Below are positions 1 through 7,935 of a stretch of 64,000 nucleotides of DNA, piece after piece. The DNA comes from Rhodocytophaga rosea (GTDB lineage: Bacteria; Bacteroidota; Bacteroidia; Cytophagales; 172606-1): positions 248,001 through 312,000 of the forward strand of contig NZ_CP048222.1 in the NCBI RefSeq assembly GCF_010119975.1, in the 5' to 3' direction. A model generated the notes under the pieces. That model had not been told where the DNA came from, made no database searches, and saw only the letters and a list, made by a program, of their open reading frames with translations. Every line of letters begins with the position of its first letter. The first letter of the stretch is position 1. The position numbers and the translations under genes were made by a program.

Positions 1-320
1 AAAAGCAGCGCGGATACACAATTATTATCGTCAATAAAAAATAATTCTGCCCATCTTTTTTTACCCATCTGTAAAATATCATCTTCAAAAATGCGCCAGG
101 CTATGGGTTGAAAAGTAAAACTGCTGCCTAATTTTTGTATACCATTGATGTTAAACTTCCCTTCTTTTGCATCAAAACGGTACTGCTTCGGTCTGCCAGG
201 AAGATATTTATACTTATTGAAAACTTCACCCGTTGTTGTGTCCAGTTCCTGATAGGACTTCATACCTTCTGTAGAAATAATTGATTCTGATACATTGTTT
301 TTAAATTCTTTCGTTTTCAT
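1..320 (-). CDS. Hypothetical protein, C-terminus cut by window edge
   Basis: An open frame runs from an ATG at 318-320 to the left edge without a stop, giving at least 106 residues beginning MKTKEFKNNVSES. The visible part is hydrophilic and has a GRPKQYRFDAKEGKF stretch; I recognise no domain. It is the first of three small minus-strand genes at the left edge. Its upstream sequence shares the leader motif GATTTTAATGTGAG with the gene ending at 598, so the two are probably co-regulated or arose by leader duplication. It is likely an ICE-borne gene of unknown role. Confidence 0.6.
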   Translation of the reverse strand, partial: MKTKEFKNNVSESIISTEGMKSYQELDTTTGEVFNKYKYLPGRPKQYRFDAKEGKFNINGIQKLGSSFTFQPIAWRIFEDDILQMGKKRWAELFFIDDNNCVSALL

Positions 321-326
321 GGATTG

Positions 327-342
327 TTAGATTTTAATGTGA
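327..342 (-). promoter_or_regulatory. Shared leader motif, copy 1
   Basis: TTAGATTTTAATGTGAG lies just upstream of the gene starting at 320, and a near-identical stretch occurs at 871-886 before the gene starting at 864. In transcript orientation both read CTCACATTAAAATCTA followed by CAA and the start codon within about 10 bases. Both copies are preceded by TAAAATCA. A short duplicated leader or translation-control element is likely; the function is unknown. Confidence 0.4.
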
Positions 343-396
343 GATATTGATTTTAGTCAAGTCGCGAGGGAAAAAATCCCTCGCATCAGGCAGGTA

Positions 397-591
397 TTAC
401 ATAGTAATTTCTTGTTGCTCCTGTAAATAGATTTCTCCATCCTTGCACCCATTGCATTCATCCATCCAAACCAAGCCACAAGGGCAGGTTTGTTTTTCTT
501 CTTCTATGGTTGCTTTTGCAGATATTCTTTGCTGATACTGACTTTCCAGAAAGTCGTATTGCTCGTTGAGTAGTTGCAGATAAAAATCCAT
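397..591 (-). CDS. Small hypothetical protein with paired cysteines
   Basis: A 64-residue protein that starts MDFYLQLLNEQYDF and has a cysteine cluster CPCG-x6-CNGC in its middle. The spacing suggests a small zinc ribbon or zinc knuckle, but this is inference from cysteine spacing only. It lies 6 bases after the next upstream gene (598-864) on the same strand, so the two are probably cotranscribed. I do not recognise a family. Confidence 0.5.
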   Translation of the reverse strand: MDFYLQLLNEQYDFLESQYQQRISAKATIEEEKQTCPCGLVWMDECNGCKDGEIYLQEQQEITM

Positions 592-597
592 AGATGA

Positions 598-864
598 TTA
601 TCTGGTATATGCCCGAACCATGTCAAGGAGGCTATTTTTTAATAATTCTTTTTCTTTATAGACTTTTTCAAGTTCTATCTCCATAAAGCGGTAAGCCACA
701 GAGAACTTTTCTTCTTCGGTTTGAATATATTTTACATCCTCCAGTAATTTTACCTTACCCCAGATAGCTGAAATTTTAGTATCAACATCACCTGCTTTAT
801 TGTTTCTACCCTGATGTAGCGGAGAGATAGTATTTCCAACTGTTAATTGATCAAACTTTTCCAT
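598..864 (-). CDS. Small hypothetical protein
   Basis: An 88-residue hydrophilic, helix-prone protein (MEKFDQLTVGNTIS...). An in-frame ATG eight codons upstream (888) exists, but it falls inside a leader sequence, TAGATTTTAATGTGAG, that is also found in front of the gene starting at 320, where it is clearly untranslated. I therefore chose the start at 864. No domain is recognised. It is followed closely by the cysteine-containing small gene at 397-591. Confidence 0.5.
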   Translation of the reverse strand: MEKFDQLTVGNTISPLHQGRNNKAGDVDTKISAIWGKVKLLEDVKYIQTEEEKFSVAYRFMEIELEKVYKEKELLKNSLLDMVRAYTR

Positions 865-870
865 ACTTGT

Positions 871-886
871 AGATTTTAATGTGAGC
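871..886 (-). promoter_or_regulatory. Shared leader motif, copy 2
   Basis: TAGATTTTAATGTGAG precedes the gene starting at 864 and matches copy 1 at 327-342. The conservation at the same distance from both start codons supports the chosen start at 864. Confidence 0.4.
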
Positions 887-889
887 ATT

Positions 890-1605
890 AACTGATTTTA
901 CTTGCTTTGACTATTTCTCCTACCTTCAGTTACTTGCCTTGTGTATCCTATCATTTCAGATTACACTTTTCACTAATTAAACAGTTGATTCAAGTGCCAG
1001 AGCTTTCAATTTTTGGGAGCTATGATTATTTTATCCTGCCATATAGTCTATGGCAGTCGGCCTGTTGAGTAGCTTAGAAGTAGCTTTCAGATGGGCTCAA
1101 CAAACAATTTCAGCATGTCAAAGAACAAATTGCCACGTTTGGCAGGGAGGGTTAATGATTATGTTTCTTATTTAATTATACATAAATATAACACTTTTGT
1201 TCCATTTTCGGAACAAATTAAGTAACTTATTTGATAAAATTTAGAGATTTATTTTATCAGTATTTTAGAAGTGATTGCGTATTTTGGCACAGCATATGCC
1301 TTTTCTTTCCCTTTGATTGTATATTTCGAGAGGAGAATAATTTATTATCTATCCTATTGGTATGACAAAGGATGTACATATTAAATCATCATTTGAGAAG
1401 GTCATATCATCCGTAATAGGATATTATTATATTTTGGTGACTGTATAATTACTCCTGAGGAAGGAATAATCTGATTAGAATATTCAATACATATCAATTA
1501 AAAATTTTGTAGTATACAAAAAAAGTTGTAGCCTCTACTTGACAAACTGCGTATAAATTTCATCATTTGTTAAACAATTGGCAATTAAACCGAAAATGAT
1601 GTAGT
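890..1605. other. Long AT-rich intergenic region upstream of umuDC
   Basis: About 715 bases with no credible gene on either strand. The only structure I can support is a perfect inverted repeat at 1196-1217. The region separates divergent transcription units (minus-strand small genes and plus-strand umuDC), so it should contain promoters for both, but no clear -33/-7 boxes could be fixed. Confidence 0.5.
1196..1217. promoter_or_regulatory. Perfect inverted repeat TTTGTTCC-N6-GGAACAAA
   Basis: Eight-base arms are separated by six bases (ATTTTC). The symmetry and spacing fit a dimeric repressor operator better than a terminator, because there is no flanking U-tract. It lies about 390 bases upstream of umuD, in the divergent intergenic region, so it could serve the leftward small genes or an SOS-type repressor. 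Function is inferred. Confidence 0.4.
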
Positions 1606-2046
1606 ATGCAGCCTTTTACCCTCTATTATCCTATAAAGTATTCGAAGGTGAAGCCCCTTCCCTTGTTCTCGTGTAAAGTATCAGCCGGATTCCCTAGCCC
1701 AGCAAATGACTATGAACAAAATCCGTTGAACCTGCATGAGTATGTGGTAGACAATGAAGCCACCACCTATTTTGTCAAAGCCGAAGGGGATTCGATGACC
1801 GGTGCGGGTATTTTTGACGGAACCATGCTTGTAGTGGATAAATCGCTGGAAGCCATAGATGGCGATATTGTGGTAGCATTTGTTAATGGTGAGTGTTTTG
1901 TAAAACGGCTGCGCTATGAGAAAGGCAAAGCTTTTTTATGCCCTGAAAACAAAGGTTATCCAACATATGAAATAAAAGATGGGGTAAATTTCCAGGTCTT
2001 TGGTGTAGTCATTGCTTGGTGTCATAAGTCCAAACGCAACAGATAA
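1606..2046 (+). CDS. umuD: UmuD-like S24 (LexA-family) peptidase, polymerase V accessory
   Basis: A 146-residue protein, the usual size for UmuD. In this family RecA-stimulated self-cleavage removes the N-terminus and the UmuD' dimer activates UmuC. A cleavage site Ala27-Gly28 is visible in KVSAGFPSP, the catalytic serine is Ser63 in EGDSM, and the lysine is Lys100 in CFVKRL. All three fall at the spacing expected for S24 peptidases. umuC follows 4 bases later, so the two form an operon. SOS control is expected, but I found no verified LexA site in front. Being carried on an ICE, it would give recipients inducible mutagenic lesion bypass. Confidence 0.93.
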   Translation: MQPFTLYYPIKYSKVKPLPLFSCKVSAGFPSPANDYEQNPLNLHEYVVDNEATTYFVKAEGDSMTGAGIFDGTMLVVDKSLEAIDGDIVVAFVNGECFVKRLRYEKGKAFLCPENKGYPTYEIKDGVNFQVFGVVIAWCHKSKRNR

Positions 2047-2050
2047 AGCT

Positions 2051-3325
2051 ATGTTCTCTTTGGTCGACTGCAACAATTTTTATGTCAGCTGTCAACGGGT
2101 GTTTAACCCTGCTTTGGAAGGAAAACCTGTCGTGGTTTTGTCCAATAATGACGGCTCTATAATAGCGCGTTCTAATGAAGTAAAGGGATTTATTCAAATG
2201 GGTCAGCCTTATTTTCAGGCAAAGAAAATGATTGATGAACATAAAGTGAGAGTATTTTCATCTAATTATGAACTGTATGGGAATATGTCTGGCAGAGTGA
2301 TGAATGTACTTTCAGGACTGGCACCAGAGACAGAAGTATATAGCATTGACGAATGTTTTTTAAACTTTCCGGGTTGGCAACCAGACGAATTACTAAACCA
2401 TGCACACCTGATCCGGGACCGGGTAAAAAAGTGGACAGGTATTCCGGTTTCCATTGGCCTGGCTCCTACCAAGACACTGGCTAAAGCCGCCAATAAAGTG
2501 GCAAAAAAAGCCGAGGGAATCTACTTGATCAGAAATAGCAAAGACATCGACAGCTTATTAGAGAATTTGCCGGTAGATGATTTGTGGGGTATTGGAAGGC
2601 AGTACAATAAGTTGCTAAAGGCAAATAATATTGGGACTGCTCTGCAATTTAAGAACCTGCCAGATGGATGGATACAGAAGCACATGACCATTATGGGTTT
2701 GCGTTTAGCCTATGAACTCAGAGGTATATCCTGCCTGCCTCTAGAAAAGGTGCAAGGAACCAAGAAAGCCATTTGTACCTCCCGGTCTTTTGGCCAGTAT
2801 GTATCTGCTTATACAGAGATGGAAGAAGTGGCAGCTAATTTTGCTTTCAAATGCTGTGAGAAGCTACGCAAAGAAGGAACTGCAGCAAGCGTGGTAACGG
2901 TATTTATACATACCAACTCATTTAATACTACCCTTCCGCAATACTCCAACAGCCGCACCTTACGCTTACCAGTAGCCAGTGATAGTACTCCAGAAATCAT
3001 CCACTATGTGCTCAAAGCTTTAAAAGCTATTTACAGACCCGGGTATGCTTATAAAAAAGCAGGGGTGATTGTCACAGGTATTGTACCCAGTAATGCGGTG
3101 CAGCAAGATTTATTTGATCAGGTGGACCGGGCAAAACAATTGCAGTTAATGAAAACGATAGATGAGGTAAATAAGAAAACAGGAACAGGAAAAGGTATAT
3201 TTAATTCACCAGTGAAATTTGCTGTACAAACCCATGCCACAAAACAAGTAAATTGGCCTATGCAACGAAAATACCTTTCACCTTGCTATACAACCAGGTG
3301 GGATCAGGTACTGAAGGCAAGTTAG
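2051..3325 (+). CDS. umuC: UmuC, Y-family DNA polymerase V catalytic subunit
   Basis: A 424-residue Y-family polymerase, full length for UmuC. Residues 1-10 (MFSLVDCNNF) hold the first catalytic aspartate and the steric-gate region, and YSIDECFLNF holds the second acidic pair. The helix-hairpin-helix region follows (DLWGIGRQYNKLL), then the little-finger domain and C-terminal UmuC domain (RLPVASDSTPEI). The start at 2051 gives the canonical N-terminus; an in-frame ATG at 2012 lies inside umuD and would add 13 unrelated residues. With UmuD' it makes the error-prone translesion polymerase. Convergent with the relaxase gene at 3389. Confidence 0.95.
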   Translation: MFSLVDCNNFYVSCQRVFNPALEGKPVVVLSNNDGSIIARSNEVKGFIQMGQPYFQAKKMIDEHKVRVFSSNYELYGNMSGRVMNVLSGLAPETEVYSIDECFLNFPGWQPDELLNHAHLIRDRVKKWTGIPVSIGLAPTKTLAKAANKVAKKAEGIYLIRNSKDIDSLLENLPVDDLWGIGRQYNKLLKANNIGTALQFKNLPDGWIQKHMTIMGLRLAYELRGISCLPLEKVQGTKKAICTSRSFGQYVSAYTEMEEVAANFAFKCCEKLRKEGTAASVVTVFIHTNSFNTTLPQYSNSRTLRLPVASDSTPEIIHYVLKALKAIYRPGYAYKKAGVIVTGIVPSNAVQQDLFDQVDRAKQLQLMKTIDEVNKKTGTGKGIFNSPVKFAVQTHATKQVNWPMQRKYLSPCYTTRWDQVLKAS

Positions 3326-3388
3326 TGCCATAGAAATGAGACTATAACTCAAATGGTTTTTACGCTATTTTAATACCAAAGAGAAATT

Positions 3389-4366
3389 TTAATTTATTCG
3401 TCTCTTCACTTTTCTATTTTTCACTGATCGCAAAGACTCATTTATTTTCGCTAAATCTTTTCTGGTTTCAGTAGCATTATTGTGCTCAGAAATCATTTTT
3501 GAAACAGGCAGGCTTTCCTTTTGAGAAGGGAATTTACTCTTTATAACCGTGTTTAGATTTTTGCTACCTGATTGATCGCTGATGGCAATTTGCTTACTGT
3601 TTGGTGCTTGGAGTACTAAACTTTTTCCTAAGCGACTTTCGATCTGACTGCGGCTATAGTGACGACTCAAAGCTGAGCCTTTGAATGTAACACCGCTATT
3701 GCGGTCAGTAAAGCTGATTCCTCTGCCTAAATACATAATAACATCTTGCTTTTTCAAAGCTATACTTAGTTCGCTCAATGTCTGGCAAGTGGGCAGGTGT
3801 TTATCTATCAGCTTTCTTAATTTGTCTGCCTGAACACTGCTGCTTTGAGCATAGGATTTTTGTTTGCTCTTTGTGACTTGCAGCCCATACTTATTTTCCA
3901 TCTCTCTGCAAAAAAGCTGTATCCGCTCATAGTTTTTCCTGTCGGTAGCTGTATTCTGCCCATTCGCATTGATGCGATTGGCAATAATGTGAAAATGTTC
4001 ATGCGGTTTGTCACGGTGTCGGAATACCAGATACTGGTTATGTTCAAAGCCAAATTCTCTGGCAAAATCACAGGCGATTTTCACCATTGTCTCATTACTC
4101 ACATTTTCGCCTGGTGGAAAGTTAAAGGTTTGATGCCAGATAAACTTTTCAGTTTTTGTATTCAATTGGGCTACTTGATGATACTGTGCTGCAAGATATT
4201 GAAGATGCAAATGTGTATTTGGCAGCTTAGTAATGAACACCTCGTTACTATAAAGCAATTCTCCACGTACGGCTTTTTCTCCATTTCCGTCTGTAGCCTT
4301 TTTATCATAATAACAGTAGCTGATTGCTCCGACAGCACCAGCACCCATGGATAACTTACCGATCAT
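3389..4366 (-). CDS. mobB: Relaxase/mobilization nuclease (MobB-like)
   Basis: A 325-residue relaxase that nicks the transfer origin and stays bound to the 5' end of the transferred strand. The N-terminus MIGKLSMGAGAVGAISYCYYD carries candidate nucleophile tyrosines (residues 17-20). The metal-binding histidine cluster is PHEHFHIIANRIN (His122, His124, His126), with a preceding FRHRDK. These are hallmarks of the Bacteroidetes MobB/BmgA-type relaxases. The C-terminal third is basic and low complexity. It overlaps the upstream RHH gene by ATGA, so the pair is translationally coupled. Confidence 0.9.
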   Translation of the reverse strand: MIGKLSMGAGAVGAISYCYYDKKATDGNGEKAVRGELLYSNEVFITKLPNTHLHLQYLAAQYHQVAQLNTKTEKFIWHQTFNFPPGENVSNETMVKIACDFAREFGFEHNQYLVFRHRDKPHEHFHIIANRINANGQNTATDRKNYERIQLFCREMENKYGLQVTKSKQKSYAQSSSVQADKLRKLIDKHLPTCQTLSELSIALKKQDVIMYLGRGISFTDRNSGVTFKGSALSRHYSRSQIESRLGKSLVLQAPNSKQIAISDQSGSKNLNTVIKSKFPSQKESLPVSKMISEHNNATETRKDLAKINESLRSVKNRKVKRRIN

Positions 4367-4941
4367 GCGAGCGTCAGGTATTGATAGTGTAGCAAAAGGA
4401 GTTGTTTTATCTTACCCAAAAGCTCATTTAATTGCCTCAAATGTTGTGCAGGCATTTTGTTACTCTCTCTAAACTCATCTCTCATTTGCTCAATCTGAAG
4501 TAATACTTGTTGTAACTCTTGGAGCCCGTCTGTTTTTTCTAAGCTGAGGAATACACTCCGCTCCAGCCGTTCAATAGCCTGCCTTAAGGAACGATGGCTT
4601 CCTATAAGTAAGTCTTTTTCAACCGAAGAAAAATCTTTGTCCCTATGTACAAGCAGCTGGATCAATCCTGATTTTTTCTTGAAGTCTGTTAGCAGTTCCA
4701 TGAGCTGGGGAGGGGCAATACGGGCTTTAGGAATACGTAAGCCTTGATCAAACAATCCATACCGGAACAAGTCTGCCGGGCTTTTGCCAGTTTTTTCCTG
4801 CATCTGCCGGAGTTTTTTGTCTTCCGCTTCCGATAAAAAGATGGTGTATTTACTACTGCGTACTTGTGAAACTTTCTTGGGAGGTCGGCCACCTTTTGGT
4901 TTAGCCATTGGTTTTGTTTCAAGTTGATCCTCTGCTTTCAT
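4363..4941 (-). CDS. mobA: Mobilization accessory protein with ribbon-helix-helix domain (MobA-like)
   Basis: A 192-residue protein. The N-terminal basic tail (KPKGGRPPKK) leads into a ribbon-helix-helix region, SKYTIFLSEAEDKKLRQM, and then AGKSP-type helix, as in relaxosome accessory proteins that bind oriT and recruit the relaxase. The C-terminal half is a leucine-rich coiled coil (LIGSHRSLRQAIERLERSV). The downstream relaxase gene overlaps by four bases. Start alternatives exist at residue 12 (MAKPK), which I could not separate. It probably also represses its own promoter by binding the palindromes at 4999-5051. Confidence 0.85.
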   Translation of the reverse strand: MKAEDQLETKPMAKPKGGRPPKKVSQVRSSKYTIFLSEAEDKKLRQMQEKTGKSPADLFRYGLFDQGLRIPKARIAPPQLMELLTDFKKKSGLIQLLVHRDKDFSSVEKDLLIGSHRSLRQAIERLERSVFLSLEKTDGLQELQQVLLQIEQMRDEFRESNKMPAQHLRQLNELLGKIKQLLLLHYQYLTLA

Positions 4942-4959
4942 AAGTTGCCGATTAATTTG

Positions 4960-5051
4960 AAATTACTTTCCACGATTATGAGTCTTAGCGAATAGAACCC
5001 GCATACTTGCGGTAAATTGCCTGCCGTTAAACGTTTTGCTGATAGCAAAAC
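4960..5051. other. oriT: Candidate transfer origin (oriT) with two inverted repeats
   Basis: Directly upstream of the mobilization pair lie two perfect palindromes: CCGCA-TACT-TGCGG (4999-5012) and GTTTTGCT-GAT-AGCAAAAC (5033-5051). Inverted repeats next to the mob genes are typical of oriT, where they bind the accessory protein and mark the nick. Assignment rests on position and symmetry only; the nic site itself cannot be identified by eye. Confidence 0.45.
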
Positions 5052-5265
5052 ATAGCTTGCTTCTCCAACTCAAACCTGACATTCTCTTTTATAGGTTACT
5101 TAGCGTAAGTAATTGTGCTTGCTTTATGCTGCTATATATCCGAAGAGCCAACTTTTCATTAGCTTTTCAGAATCCTTTTACTATGCTTTCATTTTTTGGG
5201 TTAATTAGCTGCATTTGTCATTTTCTTTTCACTATTTTGTCATAATCTTTTCATTAAAACCTGCT

Positions 5266-5646
5266 ATGAGTATTGTAACTAAAGAGGATATTATTCATGC
5301 GTTTCAGACCAATCAGCGAAAACGTAATTTGTTGCTATATACCTATTACAAAGACACTTACTTTTCTCAAGGCTTTACAGCTAAATTTATAGCTGCTAAA
5401 CTTTCTCAGGAATTAGGGTTGTCAATTTCTGAGAATATGATATTCCTGATTATCCACCGGATTGCAAAAAAGGATAAACTATCACTACCAACACAAGCAA
5501 CATCTTCTTCTATCACACCTTCTTATCTTCAACAACAGGGAAAAGAAGAATCCACAGCCGGACATCCATCAGAAGAGTTTCAATTCAAGAATGCCGATGA
5601 GTATCCAAAAAGCAATCCATTTGCACAAGTACTGAGAGATATATAG
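5266..5646 (+). CDS. Hypothetical protein, possible winged-helix DNA-binding protein
   Basis: A 126-residue protein starting MSIVTKEDIIHAFQTNQ. I chose this ATG because the frame upstream encodes a hydrophobic, phenylalanine-rich stretch typical of AT-rich noncoding DNA. Residues 35-60 (FTAKFIAAKLSQELGLSISE) resemble a helix-turn-helix, while the C-terminus is serine/glutamine rich and likely disordered. It sits between the mobilization genes and parA and may help control transfer or segregation. I do not recognise a named family. Confidence 0.6.
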   Translation: MSIVTKEDIIHAFQTNQRKRNLLLYTYYKDTYFSQGFTAKFIAAKLSQELGLSISENMIFLIIHRIAKKDKLSLPTQATSSSITPSYLQQQGKEESTAGHPSEEFQFKNADEYPKSNPFAQVLRDI

Positions 5647-5718
5647 GCTATTCCCCTTCTCTCCTATTCAGCATACCTTTACTAACTTCATTTTTAATTT
5701 TTAAAATTATTTCTTTTT

Positions 5719-5743
5719 AAAGTAGTCGAATTTAAACTACTTT
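5719..5743 (+). promoter_or_regulatory. Palindromic operator AAAGTAGT-N9-ACTACTTT, copy 1 (parA promoter)
   Basis: A perfect 8-base inverted repeat with a 9-base spacer starting CGAATT. It ends 37 bases before the parA start codon. Related sites at 16801-16825 and 24006-24030 also sit 28-55 bases before plus-strand transfer genes, so this is likely an operator shared by the element's transfer regulon. Confidence 0.6.
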
Positions 5744-5780
5744 TACCAAAGTTACTAGTCATAGTATTAATTTATCTTTT

Positions 5781-6458
5781 ATGAAAAAACTTATCTTTAT
5801 TACCCAATCAAAAGGTGGTGCCGGAAAATCAATCCTTTCCTTTCTCTTAGCGGAGAAATACAAGGAAGCTATCATTTTAGATATGGATGATGCTACCAAA
5901 ACTACTTCCTTGCAGCTTGCCTACCGTAAGCCATTGCAGATTACTTTTCTTGATTCCAATAATGTAATTGACCGGGGCTTATTCAACGCCTTCCTAGAGC
6001 AGATTAGTGAAGCAAAAGCAGAACTGATCATCTGTGACTTGGGAGCCTCTATCTCAGAACAACTACCATTTTATCTTTCAGATGTACATGAATTTTTACC
6101 CCATGTTTTAGAAGAATTAGGTATTGAACTCCAGTTATATAGCATAGTAGGAGGTGCTAATATATTTACTCAGACTATGACTTATCTGGATATTCTTGTA
6201 AAATCAGCTAATGGGAAGTTTCAACTAAAAGTACTGAAAAATGAATTCTATGATTTCACTAGTGATCAGAACCAAACTTTAGAAAAATATGGGATCAAAC
6301 ACAATCTGGAGGTAATCCCTTTTAACATCAGTAAAGACAAAAACGAAAGTACACAGAACCGTATAAGAGAAGTTTTAAAATCCGGTGAAGGGATAGCCAA
6401 TGCCAGTATATTCTCCAGAATGTACTTCCAGAATGCTATCAAAAATTTAGCCCTTTAA
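5781..6458 (+). CDS. parA: ParA/MinD-family P-loop ATPase
   Basis: A 225-residue ATPase. The deviant Walker A motif SKGGAGKS is at residues 10-17, followed by ILDMDDATKTTS and the Walker B-like ICDLGAS. These mark the ParA/MinD/SIMIBI class. On Bacteroidetes conjugative elements a ParA homologue (TraA) is common upstream of the tra operon and is thought to aid segregation or positioning of transfer machinery. No ParB-like gene is next to it; the next gene (2 bases downstream) is a membrane protein. A conserved palindrome lies in its promoter region. Confidence 0.85.
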   Translation: MKKLIFITQSKGGAGKSILSFLLAEKYKEAIILDMDDATKTTSLQLAYRKPLQITFLDSNNVIDRGLFNAFLEQISEAKAELIICDLGASISEQLPFYLSDVHEFLPHVLEELGIELQLYSIVGGANIFTQTMTYLDILVKSANGKFQLKVLKNEFYDFTSDQNQTLEKYGIKHNLEVIPFNISKDKNESTQNRIREVLKSGEGIANASIFSRMYFQNAIKNLAL

Positions 6459-6459
6459 C

Positions 6460-7035
6460 ATGAACGCTGAAAAAAGTATATTGTCTGAACAAGATAAAAG
6501 GGAATTCTGTGCCCTGATGCTTGGGCAGTACGGTTTGCAAATTGATACAAATAATGAATTATTGCCTGTTTTCTATCTAGCTTATAAGTCTGCACGGATC
6601 GGTGAAGAAATGAGCCTGAAATCCAGAGAAAACCTGCAACAGATCATGGCTGATTTCGAAAAGAATACCGCATCAAAAATCAGTAAACTGAAAATGCAGC
6701 AGTATCATTTCAGCAATCCTAAAGTTGCCTTCTGGTTTGCTTTTGGCAAATATGGCTTGATAGTAATCACGCTATGTTCCTTACTGTTTTCTGGCTGGCT
6801 TTATACTCGTATGGCAGAGAAAAAAGAAAAAGACATAGAACAAATTTATTTTTTGCTTGAAAAATCCCCTATCCAGGAGAAAAAATTAAATGACACGATT
6901 ACTACCAGGATGATTACCTTATTTCCGGCAAAAGATTTAGAAAGTGCAGTAGCCGGTAAAAATTACATATATGTGCAAAGCTGTAACTGTATCGAAATAC
7001 CTCTTCTGTATCAAAAAACAAATGGTTTGAAATAA
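6460..7035 (+). CDS. Single-pass membrane protein cotranscribed with parA
   Basis: A 191-residue protein with one clear transmembrane helix at about residues 93-112 (KYGLIVITLCSLLFSGWLY), an N-terminal cytoplasmic region rich in charged residues, and a C-terminal domain containing CNCIEIP. The start follows the parA stop by one base, so the two are an operon. It may tether the ParA-like ATPase to the membrane; that is inference from position. No family recognised. Confidence 0.7.
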   Translation: MNAEKSILSEQDKREFCALMLGQYGLQIDTNNELLPVFYLAYKSARIGEEMSLKSRENLQQIMADFEKNTASKISKLKMQQYHFSNPKVAFWFAFGKYGLIVITLCSLLFSGWLYTRMAEKKEKDIEQIYFLLEKSPIQEKKLNDTITTRMITLFPAKDLESAVAGKNYIYVQSCNCIEIPLLYQKTNGLK

Positions 7036-7102
7036 TAGGACCAAATACCCAGATCATTCCCTATAGGAAGTATGCATGATTCATTTTCATGTTTTAAAAT
7101 TT

Positions 7103-7459
7103 TCAGGCACTGTTTCTCTTCATAGCTGCCTCACATTCTTCTTCCAGCATACATATTCCTTCAACTACACATAAGGTAACAGTTGAAAAGGAAGCATGAT
7201 GTCTGCCGATATCTACCATCAATGATTGGATTGTTTTCCCATGTATATCATAGCAGGTAATTAACATTTCTTTTTCTTGCTTGCAGAAACACCACCGCAG
7301 ATAAGGTTGTTGCATATATTCTAGCGTCTGATATAGGTCGATCATCTCAAATACCCATATATTGGTTTTGACTTGTTTCAGGGGTTTACACTTTTCTGAT
7401 AAAGGCAGTGGGTTATACTCTTTTTTAAAATATACTTCGGGAATGTATTTAGATTTCAT
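7103..7459 (-). CDS. Hypothetical protein
   Basis: A 118-residue soluble protein with several cysteines (WCFCKQEKEM, TLCVVEGICMLEEECE). No domain is recognised. It is monocistronic on the minus strand, convergent with the parA operon. Two near-identical palindromes (7553-7570 and 7683-7700) lie upstream of its start, so it is probably under control of a dimeric DNA-binding protein. Confidence 0.55.
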   Translation of the reverse strand: MKSKYIPEVYFKKEYNPLPLSEKCKPLKQVKTNIWVFEMIDLYQTLEYMQQPYLRWCFCKQEKEMLITCYDIHGKTIQSLMVDIGRHHASFSTVTLCVVEGICMLEEECEAAMKRNSA

Positions 7460-7552
7460 AGCGGTAGCTGATAGTAAATAATCTTCTGTAACAATTCTTA
7501 CTTTTTAAGTAGTAATTATTTCCTAAACTATAGTATTATATACCAACCTTAA

Positions 7553-7570
7553 ATACTCCTTACAGAGTAT
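7553..7570. promoter_or_regulatory. Palindromic site ATACTCC-TTA-CAGAGTAT, copy 1
   Basis: The arms ATACTC and GAGTAT are perfect inverted repeats. The same 18-base architecture recurs 130 bases away at 7683-7700, differing only in the three central bases, and a degenerate version occurs at 10424-10441. This looks like a binding site for a dimeric regulator, located about 95 bases upstream of the minus-strand gene that starts at 7459. Confidence 0.55.
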
Positions 7571-7682
7571 ATCAATAAGCAAAAATGACTATTTTAATAA
7601 ACTCATTCTTATTCAGTTTGCAAAGCAAGATTAATTTATTCATAATTGTTTGACTCTATACTATTTTGAAAAATTAGGAAGT

Positions 7683-7700
7683 ATACTCCAATCAGAGTAT
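7683..7700. promoter_or_regulatory. Palindromic site ATACTCC-AAT-CAGAGTAT, copy 2
   Basis: Identical to copy 1 at 7553-7570 in all 15 non-central positions. Two sites at 130-base spacing would allow cooperative binding or looping. Confidence 0.55.
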
Positions 7701-7814
7701 TTATCTACTCTTTTATGACTAACTTCTATAAAGAATAAGAATGATATAGTGAAAACTGATCAATGGGAAGATAAAACCAGTTGTTCTTATATCTAAACAT
7801 TTTTTAGTTGCATT

Positions 7815-7842
7815 AGTGGACAAGAGAGGAATAGTTGAATGG
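7815..7842 (+). repeat. Dispersed direct repeat AGTGGACAAG..., copy 1
   Basis: AGTGGACAAG then AGAGGAATAGTTGAATGG. It matches 8905-8933 in most positions in the same orientation. The two copies bracket the M41 peptidase gene. They may be leftovers of an insertion sequence or of a cargo insertion; no transposase remains. Confidence 0.35.
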
Positions 7843-7935
7843 GAATAAAGCATCAATACTGCTGTTGTCGTGGCTCCGTACATCACTTCCGTCCTAAGCA
7901 GTTCAGTGATTGGAATTGGCGTTATTTATTTTCAA

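Larger units (their letters stand above)
7460..7935. other. Intergenic region with paired operators and a repeat
   Basis: About 475 bases without a credible gene. It contains two copies of ATACTCC-N3-CAGAGTAT and, further right, the first copy of an AGTGGACAAG repeat. No other structure was found. Confidence 0.5.

Noticed and set aside
1440..1500. Further ATACTC/GAGTAT operator near umuDC
   Set aside because: ATTACTCCTGAGG at about 1450 lacks the right arm; too weak to call.
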